Positions 8,680 to 15,844 of a DNA stretch of 36,584 nt are shown one piece after another (the first letter of the stretch is position 1; every line of letters begins with the position of its first letter). Both the position numbers and the translations under genes were made by a program. The notes beneath the pieces were generated by a model, which saw only the letters and a program-made list of their open reading frames with translations, was not told the DNA's origin and did not search any database. Origin of the DNA: Paenibacillus sp. 32O-W (GTDB lineage: Bacteria; Bacillota; Bacilli; Paenibacillales; NBRC-103111); the NCBI RefSeq assembly GCF_007679495.1, contig NZ_VEGP01000061.1:1-36584 (forward strand), in the 5' to 3' direction.

Positions 8680-9492
8680 TTATCTGTCAGTGCTTCTATT
8701 TAACAGAAATTCAAGGACCGAATGATTGAATTCATGGGGCTCCTCGATAAATGGGAGGTGTCCGCAGTCCTCCATCATAATTTTAGACGATTGCTTTATG
8801 TTCTGGTGTAAGGTTTCAGCCGTCTTTATGTTAAATGGATGGTCTTGATCGGCAATGATGATAAGGGTCGGGATGTTAATCTCATGTAATCGGCTGATGG
8901 CGTAAGGTTTAGCAGGAACTGAGAGATTTGGGGAGAATCGACAGAAGTTGTTAGTGTTCCTGACATTGGTGAGGACTCTTCGTAGAGCCTCTTCTTTTTT
9001 CTCAGAAGGAAAGAAATATTGCCAGTAATCATTAGTGATGAAGGATTCGATAGCCTTCTCGCGTCCTTTCAGACGAACAAGGATATAATTTTTAATTCCT
9101 TGCCACATCATATTCCTGGGATAAGGATGACCGTTTATGGAGGGTGAGACCAGAATAAGGGCTTGAACTAGGTCGGGGTACGTGAGAGTAAAGTCTATAG
9201 CAACGCCTCCACCCAAGGAAGAGCCGATTAGAGTAACTTTATGCAGCTTTAAGGAATCAATAAGTGCTTTCAAGTCATCGACATTGGAGAATGAAGATTT
9301 TGGCGTGCTGGAAAGACCGTATCCCCGTAAATCATAACGAATGATTTTATAATATGTGGACAAAGCAGCAGCCTGCTCGTTCCAGATTTGAGAATCGTTG
9401 AAATTTCCGTGTATCAGAACAACAGAATCGCCCTTTCCCGAAACGGTATAATAAAGCTGCCCATCGTTTAAGTTTAAATAGTCCCTAGCCAT
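8680..9492 (-). CDS. alpha/beta-fold hydrolase
   Basis: About 270 residues when started at ATG 9492, which has GGGGGAGG nine bases upstream; the frame extends to 9570 without a ribosome site. It shows the full hydrolase plan: oxyanion-hole motif HGNFNDS, nucleophile elbow GSSLGGG (serine in the middle), catalytic aspartate in IADQDHPF and catalytic histidine in DCGHLPFIEEP. A small cap domain lies between the nucleophile and the aspartate. Such proteins are esterases, lactonases, C-C hydrolases or haloperoxidase-like enzymes; the substrate cannot be inferred. It is transcribed alone, convergent with the RQC-minor gene; their stops are 20 bp apart with no clear terminator. Confidence 0.9.
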   Translation of the reverse strand: MARDYLNLNDGQLYYTVSGKGDSVVLIHGNFNDSQIWNEQAAALSTYYKIIRYDLRGYGLSSTPKSSFSNVDDLKALIDSLKLHKVTLIGSSLGGGVAIDFTLTYPDLVQALILVSPSINGHPYPRNMMWQGIKNYILVRLKGREKAIESFITNDYWQYFFPSEKKEEALRRVLTNVRNTNNFCRFSPNLSVPAKPYAISRLHEINIPTLIIIADQDHPFNIKTAETLHQNIKQSSKIMMEDCGHLPFIEEPHEFNHSVLEFLLNRSTDR

Positions 9493-9709
9493 AAAATTAA
9501 TCCTCCCCCACCTAGGCTTTCTTCTATAATGAATAACTATATGATTCCATAGAACGATAGTTACGGTCAATTAATGCTACTTTAATCAAAAAAGGCGGCA
9601 TTTTACAATGCAAAGGAGCCCGCTAAATCCCCTATTTAAACTGCGAATGTTTGCTTTATGTCCTCAGAAAGATTTGATAAAATGTAAGTATGTTATAAAA
9701 GTTATTACT

Positions 9710-9724
9710 GTTATAAGGTATAAC
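9710..9724. promoter_or_regulatory. probable autoregulatory operator of the AbrB-Doc module
   Basis: Perfect palindrome GTTATA-AGG-TATAAC, 42 bases before the antitoxin start. Two related half-sites (GTTATAA at about 9692 and GTTATTA at about 9701) precede it, giving a row of similar boxes spaced about one helical turn apart or less. AbrB/MazE-type antitoxins commonly bind AT-rich dyads ahead of their own genes. The palindrome is observed; its function is inferred. Confidence 0.55.
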
Positions 9725-9765
9725 TGTTTAAACGCTGATCATACTATAGAAGCGGAGAATATAAA

Positions 9766-10059
9766 ATGAATGGTGTGGTCAAAATGCCAAACGATAAGCG
9801 GAAAATGACTCGTTATATCCGGAAGGTAGGGAGAATGGGAAACAGCTTGGGCGTTAGTTTGCCTAAAAGACTTGCTGAAAGGTTAGAGGTTTCCCAAGGA
9901 GATGAAATCGAATTTATCGAGAATGATCATGGTGAAGTTGTGCTAAAAAAATTAAGGCAAAGTAAATTGCCTGAGAATGTCCGTCCTGAAGTTTTAGAAG
10001 CTTTCTTTGATGTATTTGAAGAAGACGAAGGTATTCTTGAAGACCTTAGGGATAGATGA
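9766..10059 (+). CDS. AbrB/MazE-type antitoxin
   Basis: A 97-residue protein with an AbrB/SpoVT swapped-hairpin DNA-binding domain at about residues 15-60: RKVGRMGNSLGVSLPKRLAERL followed by GDEIEF and EVVLKKL. The acidic C-terminal tail (EVLEAFFDVFEEDEGILEDLRD) is the usual toxin-binding segment. The start ATG has GGAG eight bases upstream. The Doc-type toxin gene begins one base after the stop codon, so the two are translationally coupled in the classical antitoxin-first order. It should neutralise the toxin and, with it, repress the promoter region containing the palindrome at 9710. Confidence 0.9.
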   Translation: MNGVVKMPNDKRKMTRYIRKVGRMGNSLGVSLPKRLAERLEVSQGDEIEFIENDHGEVVLKKLRQSKLPENVRPEVLEAFFDVFEEDEGILEDLRDR

Positions 10060-10060
10060 T

Positions 10061-10453
10061 ATGACGAAGTTTTTGACGAAAGAAGAGATAATTACAGCAC
10101 ATTATTTCATGATGAAGAGGATGAATGACGCGGAGCAAGCGGGAGTAAAGGACCACGGTCAGCTGGACTCTGCGGTACATAGCCCCCAACAAAGTGTTTT
10201 TGGAGAAGATGCTTACCCATCCTTATTTGATAAGGCTGCTGCATTGTTGGAATCCCTGGTCAAAAATCATTGCTTTCATAATGGCAATAAGCGGACAGCC
10301 TATCTGGTCACAAAATCATTCCTGCTGTTGAACGGATATCATCTGCGAATGGAACGGAAATATGCAGTAGAGTTTATAGTCGATATTGCCAAAGGAGTGC
10401 ATACATTAGAGGCTATCACTCACATTCTGGAAGAGCATTCCGTTGACAGGTGA
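10061..10453 (+). CDS. doc: Doc (death-on-curing) family toxin
   Basis: A 130-residue Fic-fold protein. The core motif HCFHNGNKR (residues 70-78) fits the Doc signature HxFx(D/N)(A/G)NKR. An inhibitory-helix-free N-terminus starting FLTKEEIITAH, and DHGQLDSAV / SVFGEDAYPSLFDKAAALLESLVKNH, also match the family. Doc of phage P1 phosphorylates and inactivates elongation factor Tu, so translation arrest is the expected effect. The true start is ATG 10061, directly after the antitoxin stop; an upstream in-frame ATG at 10007 lies inside the antitoxin gene. The product appears full length and the catalytic residues are intact. Confidence 0.9.
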   Translation: MTKFLTKEEIITAHYFMMKRMNDAEQAGVKDHGQLDSAVHSPQQSVFGEDAYPSLFDKAAALLESLVKNHCFHNGNKRTAYLVTKSFLLLNGYHLRMERKYAVEFIVDIAKGVHTLEAITHILEEHSVDR

Positions 10454-10515
10454 TTTTTAAAGGAGTAATGCCCAAGTGACCATCGGTAGAAAGCCTGTGG
10501 CATTGGGGCGTTCAT
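10420..10515 (-). CDS. possible small protein, 31 residues, antisense to the doc 3' end
   Basis: ATG 10515 on the minus strand is preceded by GGAGGTG at an ideal 6-base spacing, far better than chance for a random frame. The predicted peptide starts MNAPMPQAFYRWSLGHY and ends at TGA 10420-10422, overlapping the last 34 bases of doc in antisense. I recognise no homologue. It may be a real small protein, or the ribosome site may be coincidental: the core GGTGCACC is itself an 8-bp palindrome. A plus-strand frame with a GGAG site (GTG about 10476) also crosses this area, so the evidence is ambiguous. Confidence 0.25.
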   Translation of the reverse strand: MNAPMPQAFYRWSLGHYSFKNHLSTECSSRM

Positions 10516-10747
10516 TTGGTGCACCTCCGTTTTTAACGAGTTAAGTTTACTAACCGAGCTTATCTTTTGTTCATCACATCAACCTAAAAAGCCGATTTTA
10601 CCCTGCGAAAGTTGAGTTATTAAGACAATTTGGCAAAAGGTAATATCACGCATAACTTGAACCTGCTTATATATTTTTGGTGATGCCCTTTAGTCAAAAA
10701 AACTGTATCTTTTGGCGGGGGACGTCACGGTACTTTATTTGTACATG

Positions 10748-10771
10748 AAAAAACCGGCCTTTCGGCCGGCG
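10748..10771 (-). terminator. terminator of the minus-strand SRPBCC/MerR cluster
   Basis: Read on the minus strand: stem GGCCGG... (GCCGGCC-GAAA-GGCCGGT) followed by a six-T run (the A-tract at 10748-10753). GAAA makes a stable tetraloop. It lies 30 bases beyond the stop of the SRPBCC gene at 10803. The stretch 10454-10747 upstream of it holds only the doubtful small frame and no other gene. Confidence 0.9.
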
Positions 10772-10802
10772 CGATCTCGTGGAAAAGGTGCCAGGGTGGT
10801 TC

Positions 10803-11273
10803 TCAGACGGACATCTTCTGCAATTGCGCTTCGAGCCGGTCAAGATTTTGCTCGTTGGCTGGAAGTGCGATTTTCTTAATGGCGTTAAATACGGCAGCGT
10901 TTTCGAAAAGCTGGCGCCAAGTCAGTCTGGTTTTGCCGCCAATATCCTCGAAGGTTGCCGTGAGCTGATAATAGGGGGCACAAAGATGCCGCAGCACGAT
11001 TCGTTCGGGCCCAATTTCGACGAATTCGCTTTTGTTGGGATAATTGACTCCGTTCGGTCCGTGCATCACAAACTCCCATATTCCTCCCGGCCGTAAATCA
11101 AATACGTGAAAAGTGTTCGTAAATCCGTCCGGACCCCACCACTGTGCCAAATGCTCGGGCTTTGTCCAGGCTTCGTAAACGAGAGCAGGGGATGCATTGA
11201 TCACCCGCGTTGTTACCAATTCGTATTCTTCCGCTGCACTGCTTTCGTTGTTTGCCGCACGGTTTTCCGTCAT
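10803..11273 (-). CDS. SRPBCC (AHSA1/activator of Hsp90 homologue) domain protein
   Basis: A 156-residue protein of the START/SRPBCC fold, AHSA1-like branch. Typical signature pieces are INASPALVYEAWTKPEHLAQWWGP near residues 26-48, LRPGGIWEFVMHGPNG, and TFEDIGGKTRLTWRQLF. These proteins form a hydrophobic cup that binds small lipophilic ligands; in bacteria they are often stress- or regulator-linked and of unknown substrate. ATG 11273 has AAGGAGG seven bases upstream. It is the last gene of a minus-strand unit led by a MerR regulator, 30 bp after a broken paralogue, and is followed by a terminator. Confidence 0.9.
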   Translation of the reverse strand: MTENRAANNESSAAEEYELVTTRVINASPALVYEAWTKPEHLAQWWGPDGFTNTFHVFDLRPGGIWEFVMHGPNGVNYPNKSEFVEIGPERIVLRHLCAPYYQLTATFEDIGGKTRLTWRQLFENAAVFNAIKKIALPANEQNLDRLEAQLQKMSV

Positions 11274-11303
11274 GTCCGATCCTCCTTCGCATGTTAAGGT
11301 AGG

Positions 11304-11687
11304 CTAGCCGATCTCCAACTGCACACCAAGCTTATCCAGCATCTCCTTGGTACCGTGCTCGCGCAGATCCGGCGTATCGTGGCCGTCCAGGAAGACGCCT
11401 TGCTCGGTGAAAATCAGCTTAGTGCCTCCGCCCTCCGGCTTGAACTCTACGGTCGTTGCGGAAACGGAAATCCGCGTATCATCCATATCCAAAGTATAGG
11501 TGTAAACGATGCGCTCGTCCGGCACAATGTCGTGGTACCGGGCATCGAAGGTAAATATCGGTCCGCCGGGAGGCCCTCCTTGACTGCTTTCTCCACCGCC
11601 GACTCGGAAGTCAAACTCATCCGCTTTCGAAAACCACTGCCCTTTCAGGCTGGAGTCCGCCCAGTAGGTCCAGGTGGTGCTCCCAAG
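11304..11687 (-). pseudogene. 5'-truncated second SRPBCC (AHSA1-like) gene
   Basis: The frame ending at 11304 encodes WTYWADSSLKGQWFSKADEF, FRVGGGE, a FTFDARYHDIVPDERIVYTYT core, TEQGVFLDGHD and a C-terminal LGVQLEIG. This is a typical AHSA1-like protein, but the normal first ~25 residues (start codon, beta-1 and the RxxxASPARVFxAW start) are missing. Upstream the frame meets TGA at 11688-11690, inside the 3' part of the MerR gene. The only ATG in frame is at 11525, well inside the domain. A deletion fused this gene to the end of MerR; the product is probably not made or not folded. Confidence 0.75.
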
Positions 11688-12111
11688 TCATCCGACGCTC
11701 GAGGATCATTTTTCCACGGCTCTTCTTCATCATTTCCAATAACGTTGTAAAATCTTCGACGGTCACAGGTTGTTTTAAATGCATCTGATTCGAAACATAT
11801 TCCAGTTCGGCCAGAAGCTTTTGCTGTATCCGGATAGTTTCTTTCAGACGGGCGATTTGCAGCGACACGATTTCCAGCGGACTGAAGTGTCCGCCGGTTA
11901 CTATGGATTTAATCTCCTCCAGCGATAAGCCGAGCTCCTTTAACGATAAAATTTGCTGCAATCTCGACAGGTCGGCTTCGTTATACAGCCTGTGCCCCGA
12001 ATCGGAATGTGCCGACGGAGAAAACAGGCCGATCTGATCGTAAAACCTCAATGTTCGTATCGTGAGCCCCGTGAGCTTAGCAAGCTCTCCCACCTTCCAA
12101 AGCGGCTTCAT
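11617..12111 (-). CDS. MerR-family regulator, C-terminus altered by a deletion
   Basis: ATG 12111 with GAGGTGATT just upstream gives 164 residues: winged helix MKPLWKVGELAKLTGLTIRT then LRFYDQIGLFSPSAHSDSGHRLYN (1-45), a second helical pair (LSRLQQILSLKELGLSLEEI) and a coiled coil to ~125. The tail reaches WEHHLDLLGG, which is the normal MerR end region (…HLDLLGxFL), and then reads into SRPBCC DNA in the wrong frame, ending in QPERAVVFESG. Thus the native last residues are replaced. DNA binding and dimerisation should survive. The effector domain is short, so the ligand is unknown. The frame is open to 12165, but the upstream part overlaps the promoter. Confidence 0.85.
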   Translation of the reverse strand: MKPLWKVGELAKLTGLTIRTLRFYDQIGLFSPSAHSDSGHRLYNEADLSRLQQILSLKELGLSLEEIKSIVTGGHFSPLEIVSLQIARLKETIRIQQKLLAELEYVSNQMHLKQPVTVEDFTTLLEMMKKSRGKMILERRMTWEHHLDLLGGLQPERAVVFESG

Positions 12112-12153
12112 AATCACCTCTTTTTGGCTGCACATCTGTTTACCGGTAACTAT

Positions 12154-12184
12154 ACTATAAAACATGACGTTACGTCACGTGCAA
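12154..12184 (-). promoter_or_regulatory. MerR-type promoter with 19-bp spacer and operator palindrome
   Basis: On the minus strand: -35 TTGCAC (12184-12179), 19-bp spacer, -10 TATAGT (12159-12154). The spacer contains the perfect 13-bp palindrome TGACGTTACGTCA (12165-12177). An overlong 19-bp spacer filled by a dyad is the defining feature of promoters that MerR proteins activate by DNA untwisting. It sits 43 bases upstream of the MerR start codon and should drive the MerR/SRPBCC unit under autoregulation. Confidence 0.8.
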
Positions 12185-12196
12185 GTGTTAAAATAC

Positions 12197-12249
12197 AGTC
12201 GCGATTTGCTAGATTTTGTAATAAAATAGGATAGACTGTCATTTTGAGA
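12197..12249 (+). repeat. 53-bp direct repeat, copy 1
   Basis: AGTCGC-ATTTGCTAGATTTTGTAA-TAAAATAGGAT-GACTGTCATTT... is nearly identical to 14430-14482, with two or three substitutions, and similarity fades a few bases later (both reach ACCGG). Both copies lie upstream of plus-strand genes, so they may be a duplicated promoter/leader, or scars of a duplication or insertion bringing in the DNA between them. Confidence 0.85.
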
Positions 12250-12371
12250 GAAGGAAACTACCGGATGGTGTGGAAGTATATAGCGAATAAGGAATAAGGG
12301 TTGCTACTTAACTAGAAATTTTAACTCTCGATAGAAATACCTTAAGCAGGCTTGTGACGAGGAGGGTTAAG

Positions 12372-13459
12372 ATGAGCTTTTATTCAAGAAAATCAGTGTC
12401 GTTTGGTGGAGTTAGATTGACTTTTGCCAAGTCGGGAATAGGGGCTTCGGTGGGCATTAGAGGATTTCGTATTGGGACAGGCCACGTGGTAACTACATTC
12501 GTATCGGTACAAATGGGCTTTCTTACAAAACCATGATCGGAAAAGGGAAAAGTCGGGAGGGGACACGGGATAATCCTGCCTCATACGGCAACGGAACTAT
12601 CAACCAGCCTTCCGATGTTATCATGCATGAAATTGAAAGCAGGGATGCGCTAGAGATCTTTGACTCCAGTTCTCAGGAAATACTAAGTGAGATTAATCGG
12701 AAATATAAAAAGTTTCCTCTGTGGACATTAGGAGTAGCTATAGCGGCCCTGCTTAGCTCGTCATCATATATGTTTTTAGGTCTGTTGTCGATTGTTGCCT
12801 CTATCTTGCTAGATAGATACAGGAAAACCACTACAATAATATATGATATTGATGAAGCAACAGAATCAAAAATACAAGCATTTTATGATTCGTTCAATGA
12901 CATTATGAGTGCAGATAGAAAGTGGCATATATCGGCATCTGGGGATGTTACGGATAGGAAATATCATGCAGGAGCTTCTACACTCATTGCGAGAAGTAGT
13001 ATTTCCATTAATTACTCCATACCCAAGTACATAAGAACGAACGTTAAAGTGCCTTGTATCCCGGTTGGGAAGCAGAAACTCTATTTTTTTCCCGACAAAA
13101 TCTTAATTGTACAGAGAAGACAAGTTGGTGCTGTTAGTTACGGTCGTATTAGAGTGGAATGCACGGAAACCCGATTTATTGAAGAAGGCGCGGTACCCGG
13201 AGATACAACGGTTGTGGATCATACCTGGGGGTATGTAAATAAAAATGGAGGGCCGGATAGAAGGTTTAAAAACAACAGGCAGCTCCCTATAGTCCTTTAT
13301 TCACAACTTCATTTTAGCAGCAATACTGGATTAAATGAGTTAGTTCACGTTTCGCGGCCTGGTGTAGGTAACGGATTAAAGCAGTATTTGAATGAGTATG
13401 ACTTTTCTTATACAAAAGATAGATTAAGTTCAGCACACTCTTCGGTCGCGACCCATTAA
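12372..13459 (+). pseudogene. DUF4236 membrane-linked protein gene with a one-base frameshift
   Basis: ATG 12372 has GGAGGG six bases upstream. The first 37 codons read MSFYSRKSVSFGGVRLTFAK then SGIGASVGIRGFRIGTG, the clear DUF4236 signature (expected next: PRGNYxRIGTNGLxY). At about 12481-12485 one C appears to be missing (GGCCACGT instead of GGCCCACGT). The expected continuation RGNYIRIGTNGLSYKTMIGKG lies in the -1 frame and runs on to 13459. The corrected product would have about 362 residues: DUF4236 domain, two adjacent membrane segments (FPLWTLGVAIAALLSSSSYM and FLGLLSIVASILL) and a ~210-residue soluble C-terminal domain. As read, translation stops at 12536. Function of the family is unknown. 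A real mutation and a sequencing error cannot be distinguished here. Confidence 0.75.
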
Positions 13460-13557
13460 TCAAATCATCATTTATACTATCTATCCGCATCTATCTTCGG
13501 CTAGGCATTATGCTATACTGAGAGTATATACAAATCAAGTCTCCGGAGGTGGCCAAG

Positions 13558-13815
13558 ATGCGATGGGAAGAGGTTCGTGAGCAATTTCCTGACGAGTGGG
13601 TGGTGTGCGAGGCGATAAAGTCCCGTTCGGAGGACGGATACTGGCTTATCGATGAGGTGGCTGTCATTGACCGATTTGAAGATTCAAGTGTCGCCATGAA
13701 ACGCTACTATGAGTTGCATCGGGCACAGCCTTACCGGGAGTACGGTTTTTTTCACACATCTCGCAAAAAGCTAAAGCTTCGGGAGAAATGGGCGGGGGTT
13801 CGCGGGCCTAGATGA
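13558..13815 (+). CDS. small conserved hypothetical protein coupled to an aspartic protease
   Basis: 85 residues when started at ATG 13558, with GGAGGTG six bases upstream; the GTG at 13549 is inside that ribosome site. The protein is soluble, mixed alpha/beta, starting MRWEEVREQFPDEWVVCEAI and ending in a basic tail (SRKKLKLREKWAGVRGPR). An internal LIDEVAVIDRFEDSSVAMKRYYELHR region recalls small partner proteins seen beside retropepsin-like proteases in Bacillota. Its stop overlaps the protease start by ATGA, implying translational coupling and a joint function. An extended -10 (TGCTATACT, 13511-13519) lies 39 bases upstream. Confidence 0.75.
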   Translation: MRWEEVREQFPDEWVVCEAIKSRSEDGYWLIDEVAVIDRFEDSSVAMKRYYELHRAQPYREYGFFHTSRKKLKLREKWAGVRGPR

Positions 13816-14195
13816 ACATTCATGTGAGGTACGGACTACCTTTTATCGAAGTTACCATTTGTTACCGTGGTGAAGATCTTCGTTTAAGGAATGTATTGTT
13901 GGATACAGGGTCGGCAGGAACGATTTTCAACGCAGATGTAGTAGGTAACATTGGGGTTAAGATTGAGCCGGGTGACTTTTTAAACAGAATCAGGGGCGTA
14001 GGTGGAGTAGAAGTCGTTTATTCCAAATTATTTGATTTTGTAAGGATTGGGGAAGTTACTCTGGAAGGCTTTGAAGTAGAGATCGGAGAAATGAACTACG
14101 GCATGGAGATTGACGGCATCCTTGGCTTTGATTTTATCCATTCTGCCGGTTTAGTGATTGATTGCAGAGAATTGACAGTGGCTGAAAGAGATTGA
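13812..14195 (+). CDS. retropepsin-like aspartic protease
   Basis: 127 residues, one pepsin-like lobe. The active-site motif is LLDTGSAGT with D31, followed by the flap region (IRGVGGVEVVYS) and the second hydrophobic-hydrophobic-glycine motif GILGFDFI, after which VIDCRELT closes the sheet. Bacterial single-lobe proteases of this type act as homodimers, like retroviral protease, probably in the cytoplasm as there is no signal peptide. Translation is coupled to the 85-residue upstream gene through ATGA; that protein may be a substrate, adaptor or inhibitor. Cellular role not known. Confidence 0.85.
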   Translation: MNIHVRYGLPFIEVTICYRGEDLRLRNVLLDTGSAGTIFNADVVGNIGVKIEPGDFLNRIRGVGGVEVVYSKLFDFVRIGEVTLEGFEVEIGEMNYGMEIDGILGFDFIHSAGLVIDCRELTVAERD

Positions 14196-14429
14196 GTTGA
14201 GCCACTCTCCAAAACAAAATAAACTACATGCGGAGGCGAATTGTGGATTTGTAATTCACAGATCGCCTCTATTCATAGCAAGAGATCTGTTGCAATTGCA
14301 CGAAATCAATTCCATTTAGCTTCAAGAAAAAATGATAAGAGCAGTAAAGGTGGTTCTCTTATTTGCTGGAAGGGGTGCTTCTGTCCCAAGGACTCACTCA
14401 GGTCAACCACTCCCTACTCCCAAAAATCT
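14196..14429 (+). other. intergenic with hairpin after the protease gene
   Basis: Contains an imperfect hairpin, GAGGCGA (14233-14239) / TCGCCTC (14263-14269) with TGTG/CACA inside, about 40 bases after the protease stop. It lacks a good T-run, so it may be a weak terminator or mRNA-stabilising structure. No further gene is recognisable before the repeat at 14430. Confidence 0.45.
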
Positions 14430-14482
14430 AGTCGCAATTTGCTAGATTTTGTAATAAAATAGGATGGACTGTCATTTAGAGA
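14430..14482 (+). repeat. 53-bp direct repeat, copy 2
   Basis: Second copy of the 12197-12249 repeat, same orientation. It ends 45 bases before the preferred lipoprotein start at 14527, in the place of a promoter or leader. Confidence 0.85.
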
Positions 14483-14526
14483 GAGAATACCGGAGCCGAT
14501 CTGGGAAATAAAAAAGGGTGGAAGTT

Positions 14527-15150
14527 GTGAGAGGAAAACTGTTTGTTGTTCTGTCGGTTGCTGCTTTGATGTTTACAGGCTGCTCGGAGCCGAAACAGAA
14601 GAGCGGGGAGAATGCTCCTGTTGTCGAGGATGGCGCCAATAAGGGGGAAACGGGGAAAGAGAAGGTGGAGAACAAATCCACTACTGTAGAGATTACATTG
14701 CCCGCATCCATGTTCCAAGGTGAACAAAATATCGAAAACACCATTGCCAAAGCTAAAGAACAAGGTGTTGACGAGGTAAAAAAGAATGATGACGGATCAC
14801 TCACTTATACCATGTCGAAGGACACTCATTCCAAGATCTTGGGTGAAATGAGAGATAGTCTTACCCAAAGCATTGAGGAGTTGAAAAGCGGACAAGATTT
14901 TAAATCGATCAAAGATGTGATCCCTAATGACTCCTTTTCGGAGGTCACCTTTGTCGTAGACAGGGCTGCTTATGAAAAGAGCTTCGACGGATTCGCATCC
15001 ATAGGCATTGCTATAGCGGCTATGTACTATCAAATATTCGAAGGCGCGTCAGACGAGAGTAAAGTAGCTATTAAGCTTCAAGACGAGAGTACTAAAGAAG
15101 TTTTCAAAACGATAGAGTATCCGGATGCCCTCAAAAATCCGGGTAAATAA
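14527..15150 (+). CDS. hypothetical lipoprotein
   Basis: About 207 residues. GTG 14527 is preferred because AAGGG (14514-14518) is eight bases upstream; GTG 14518 in the same frame overlaps that site. The N-terminus is a lipoprotein signal: basic start, hydrophobic stretch FVVLSVAALMF, lipobox FTGC with Cys19 as the lipid anchor. A low-complexity charged linker follows (about 20-55, rich in E, K, G), then a compact domain (VEITLPASMFQGEQNIENTI...). The latter resembles lipoprotein domains of unknown function in Paenibacillus. It should sit on the outer face of the membrane. A terminator follows at 15168. Confidence 0.8.
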   Translation: MRGKLFVVLSVAALMFTGCSEPKQKSGENAPVVEDGANKGETGKEKVENKSTTVEITLPASMFQGEQNIENTIAKAKEQGVDEVKKNDDGSLTYTMSKDTHSKILGEMRDSLTQSIEELKSGQDFKSIKDVIPNDSFSEVTFVVDRAAYEKSFDGFASIGIAIAAMYYQIFEGASDESKVAIKLQDESTKEVFKTIEYPDALKNPGK

Positions 15151-15167
15151 ATACATTAACCATGTTG

Positions 15168-15192
15168 AGACGCTCTCTTGGGCGTCTTTTTC
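15168..15192 (+). terminator. terminator after the lipoprotein gene
   Basis: Stem AGACGC (15168-15173) / GCGTCT (15182-15187), 8-base loop, T-run to 15192. Confidence 0.85.
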
Positions 15193-15338
15193 CATGTGCT
15201 TGCATGAATTTCGGAAGCTGTGCGGAGTTCAATGTTATCATAAATGTTTCATTGACCACAGAAAAACAAATGTTTAACCAGATATCATTCTGCTAAACTA
15301 TAAGTATATGTTTGAAATCGAAAGAGGGTTTGACTGAT

Positions 15339-15773
15339 ATGAAGTTAATGGATGAGCTTGTTGATGCCTACCTGGATAACAACTTCGAGCATCCTTATTA
15401 CCTGGATCTGTATACCGGACAAGTTATTTTGGATATAGACGAAGCTTATACAGGGGAGCCTGGCATCGACTGGGATGACGAGGAGAATGAAGAACGTTAT
15501 ATCGACATTCCAAAGATCGATTCGAATGAGGCATTTTATGTGATGACGAAATTTGCCCAGCGTACCGAATCCGATCCCGAGGACAGGCTGTTCGACGCTC
15601 TTAATGGCCATCGACCTTTTCGCAGGTTTAAGGATGCGCTTTACGAATTGGATCTATGGGACGAATGGAAGAAATTCGAATACAAGTATGCGGAAGAAAT
15701 GATTAGATCCTGGATGGAAAGGTTCGATATCGACTATAATGAACTGAACGAAAAGCACAAGGCCAATCACTAG
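15339..15773 (+). CDS. UPF0158 family protein
   Basis: 144 residues from ATG 15339, chosen because AGAGGG lies 10 bases upstream and family members begin close to the LxDELVDAY block. It is very acidic, with the UPF0158 pattern: a short N-terminal helix, YYLDLYTGQVILD strand pair, IPKIDSNEAFYVMTKFA, and the conserved FRRFKDALYELDLWDEWKKFE near residue 100, ending in a WMERFDIDYNE helix. Function is uncharacterised. It is transcribed alone or with the TPR/SEC-C gene 71 bp downstream. Confidence 0.85.
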   Translation: MKLMDELVDAYLDNNFEHPYYLDLYTGQVILDIDEAYTGEPGIDWDDEENEERYIDIPKIDSNEAFYVMTKFAQRTESDPEDRLFDALNGHRPFRRFKDALYELDLWDEWKKFEYKYAEEMIRSWMERFDIDYNELNEKHKANH

Positions 15774-15844
15774 GATAGCGGATATTCGGAAAATTACCAA
15801 TCGAGTGATCGACCTAATCATCATACGAAGGGCGGGAAATCTAT

